A DNA stretch of 34,346 nt from Desulfonema limicola (GTDB lineage: Bacteria; Desulfobacterota; Desulfobacteria; Desulfobacterales; RPRI01). The stretch covers positions 1 through 34,346 of the forward strand of contig DYJH01000022.1 of NCBI GenBank assembly GCA_020723255.1, in the 5' to 3' direction. The notes below the pieces were generated by a model. The model was not told where the DNA came from. It ran no database searches and saw only the letters and a program-made list of their open reading frames with translations. Positions 33,981 through 34,346 of this stretch are shown piece by piece. The position numbers and the translations under genes were made by a program. Position 1 is the stretch's first letter. Every line of letters begins with the position of its first letter.

Positions 33981-34346
33981 ATGACCGGGAAAAAACGGAT
34001 ATTGAGCGGAATGCGCCCCACCGGAGCCCTTCATCTTGGCAACCTGCACGGAGCGCTTATTAACTGGATAGGGATGCAGGAAGAATATGAGTGCTTCTAT
34101 TTCATTGCAGACTGGCATGCATTGACAAGCGATTATGAAAATACATCCATGATCTCAGGATATATTAAAGAAATGATGATAGACTGGCTCAGCGCAGGTC
34201 TATCACCTGATAAAAGCACATTGTTCGTACAGTCCCATATTAAAGAGCATGCAGAACTTTTTCTGCTATTATCCATGATAACACCGGTGCCCTGGCTCGA
34301 AAGAAATCCCACATACAAAGACCAGATCGTCCAGATAAGCAATAAA
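33981..34346 (+). CDS. trpS: Tryptophanyl-tRNA synthetase, N-terminal part (cut by window end)
   Basis: The frame is open from ATG 33981 (GAGGAG six bases upstream) to the window edge, 122 codons. MTGKKRILSGMRPTGALHLG carries the class I HIGH-type signature (GALHLGNLHGAL). FYFIADWHALTSDYEN and TPVPWLERNPTYKDQ are typical of TrpRS. The remaining two thirds, including the KMSKS loop, lie outside the window. Confidence 0.95.
   Translation, partial: MTGKKRILSGMRPTGALHLGNLHGALINWIGMQEEYECFYFIADWHALTSDYENTSMISGYIKEMMIDWLSAGLSPDKSTLFVQSHIKEHAELFLLLSMITPVPWLERNPTYKDQIVQISNK

Overview
The window is chromosomal DNA from an AT-rich sulfate-reducing bacterium, most likely a member of the Desulfobacterota (Desulfobacterales-like). 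The main evidence is a complete dsrA-dsrB-dsrD-dsrN group (dissimilatory sulfite reductase alpha and beta, DsrD, and the siroheme amidase DsrN). A complete late cobalamin pathway and an A-adding-type tRNA nucleotidyltransferase fused to DHH and CBS domains fit the same group. I cannot name a genus from the sequence alone.

Left edge (1-1100): three copies of a palindromic repeat (GGTCAA-N8-TTGACC core) abut a hybrid histidine kinase that has lost its 5' part. Only the ATP-binding and receiver domains remain, followed by a clear terminator. Next come dapA on the minus strand and, diverging from it, a five-repeat TPR protein overlapping an unrecognised 404-residue protein. This pair lies directly upstream of dsrAB.

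Sulfite-reduction region (4150-8900): a 200-base AT-rich leader, then dsrA, dsrB, an intergenic hairpin, dsrD and dsrN. An AhpD/CMD-like gene without the usual cysteines converges on dsrN with no gap. A tRNA-Leu(CAG) gene with encoded CCA lies behind it.

Housekeeping operon (9176-14580, plus strand): ribF, a YbhN/UPF0104 membrane protein, def, fmt, rsmB and a DUF5661-like gene, mostly joined by overlaps of a few bases. def and fmt form the usual initiator-methionine formylation/deformylation pair. A convergent glycine-rich RRM RNA-binding protein follows with its own promoter.

Cobalamin operon (21374 to 15100, minus strand): cbiA, cbiP(cobQ), cobU, cobS, cobD(Thr-P decarboxylase) and cbiB, tightly packed with ATGA overlaps. 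It covers side-chain amidation, aminopropanol attachment and nucleotide-loop assembly. Its leader has a good promoter, three ACGTT repeats at about one-turn spacing, and a terminator-like hairpin just before the first Shine-Dalgarno. I see no cobalamin riboswitch. The 373-base gap to recC also holds a possible 51-residue membrane peptide gene.

Right part (21748-34346): an apparently complete recC without recB or recD beside it, a 5-formyltetrahydrofolate cyclo-ligase (minus), serS, thrC, a TPR lipoprotein, a class I aminotransferase, the DHH-CBS-tRNA nucleotidyltransferase fusion, an M50 membrane protease, and the start of trpS cut by the window edge.

Most of the window is ordinary, well-conserved core genome. 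The least explained parts are the TPR/404-residue pair upstream of dsrAB, the cob leader, the small ORF near 21.6 kb, and the repeat-truncated kinase at the left edge.
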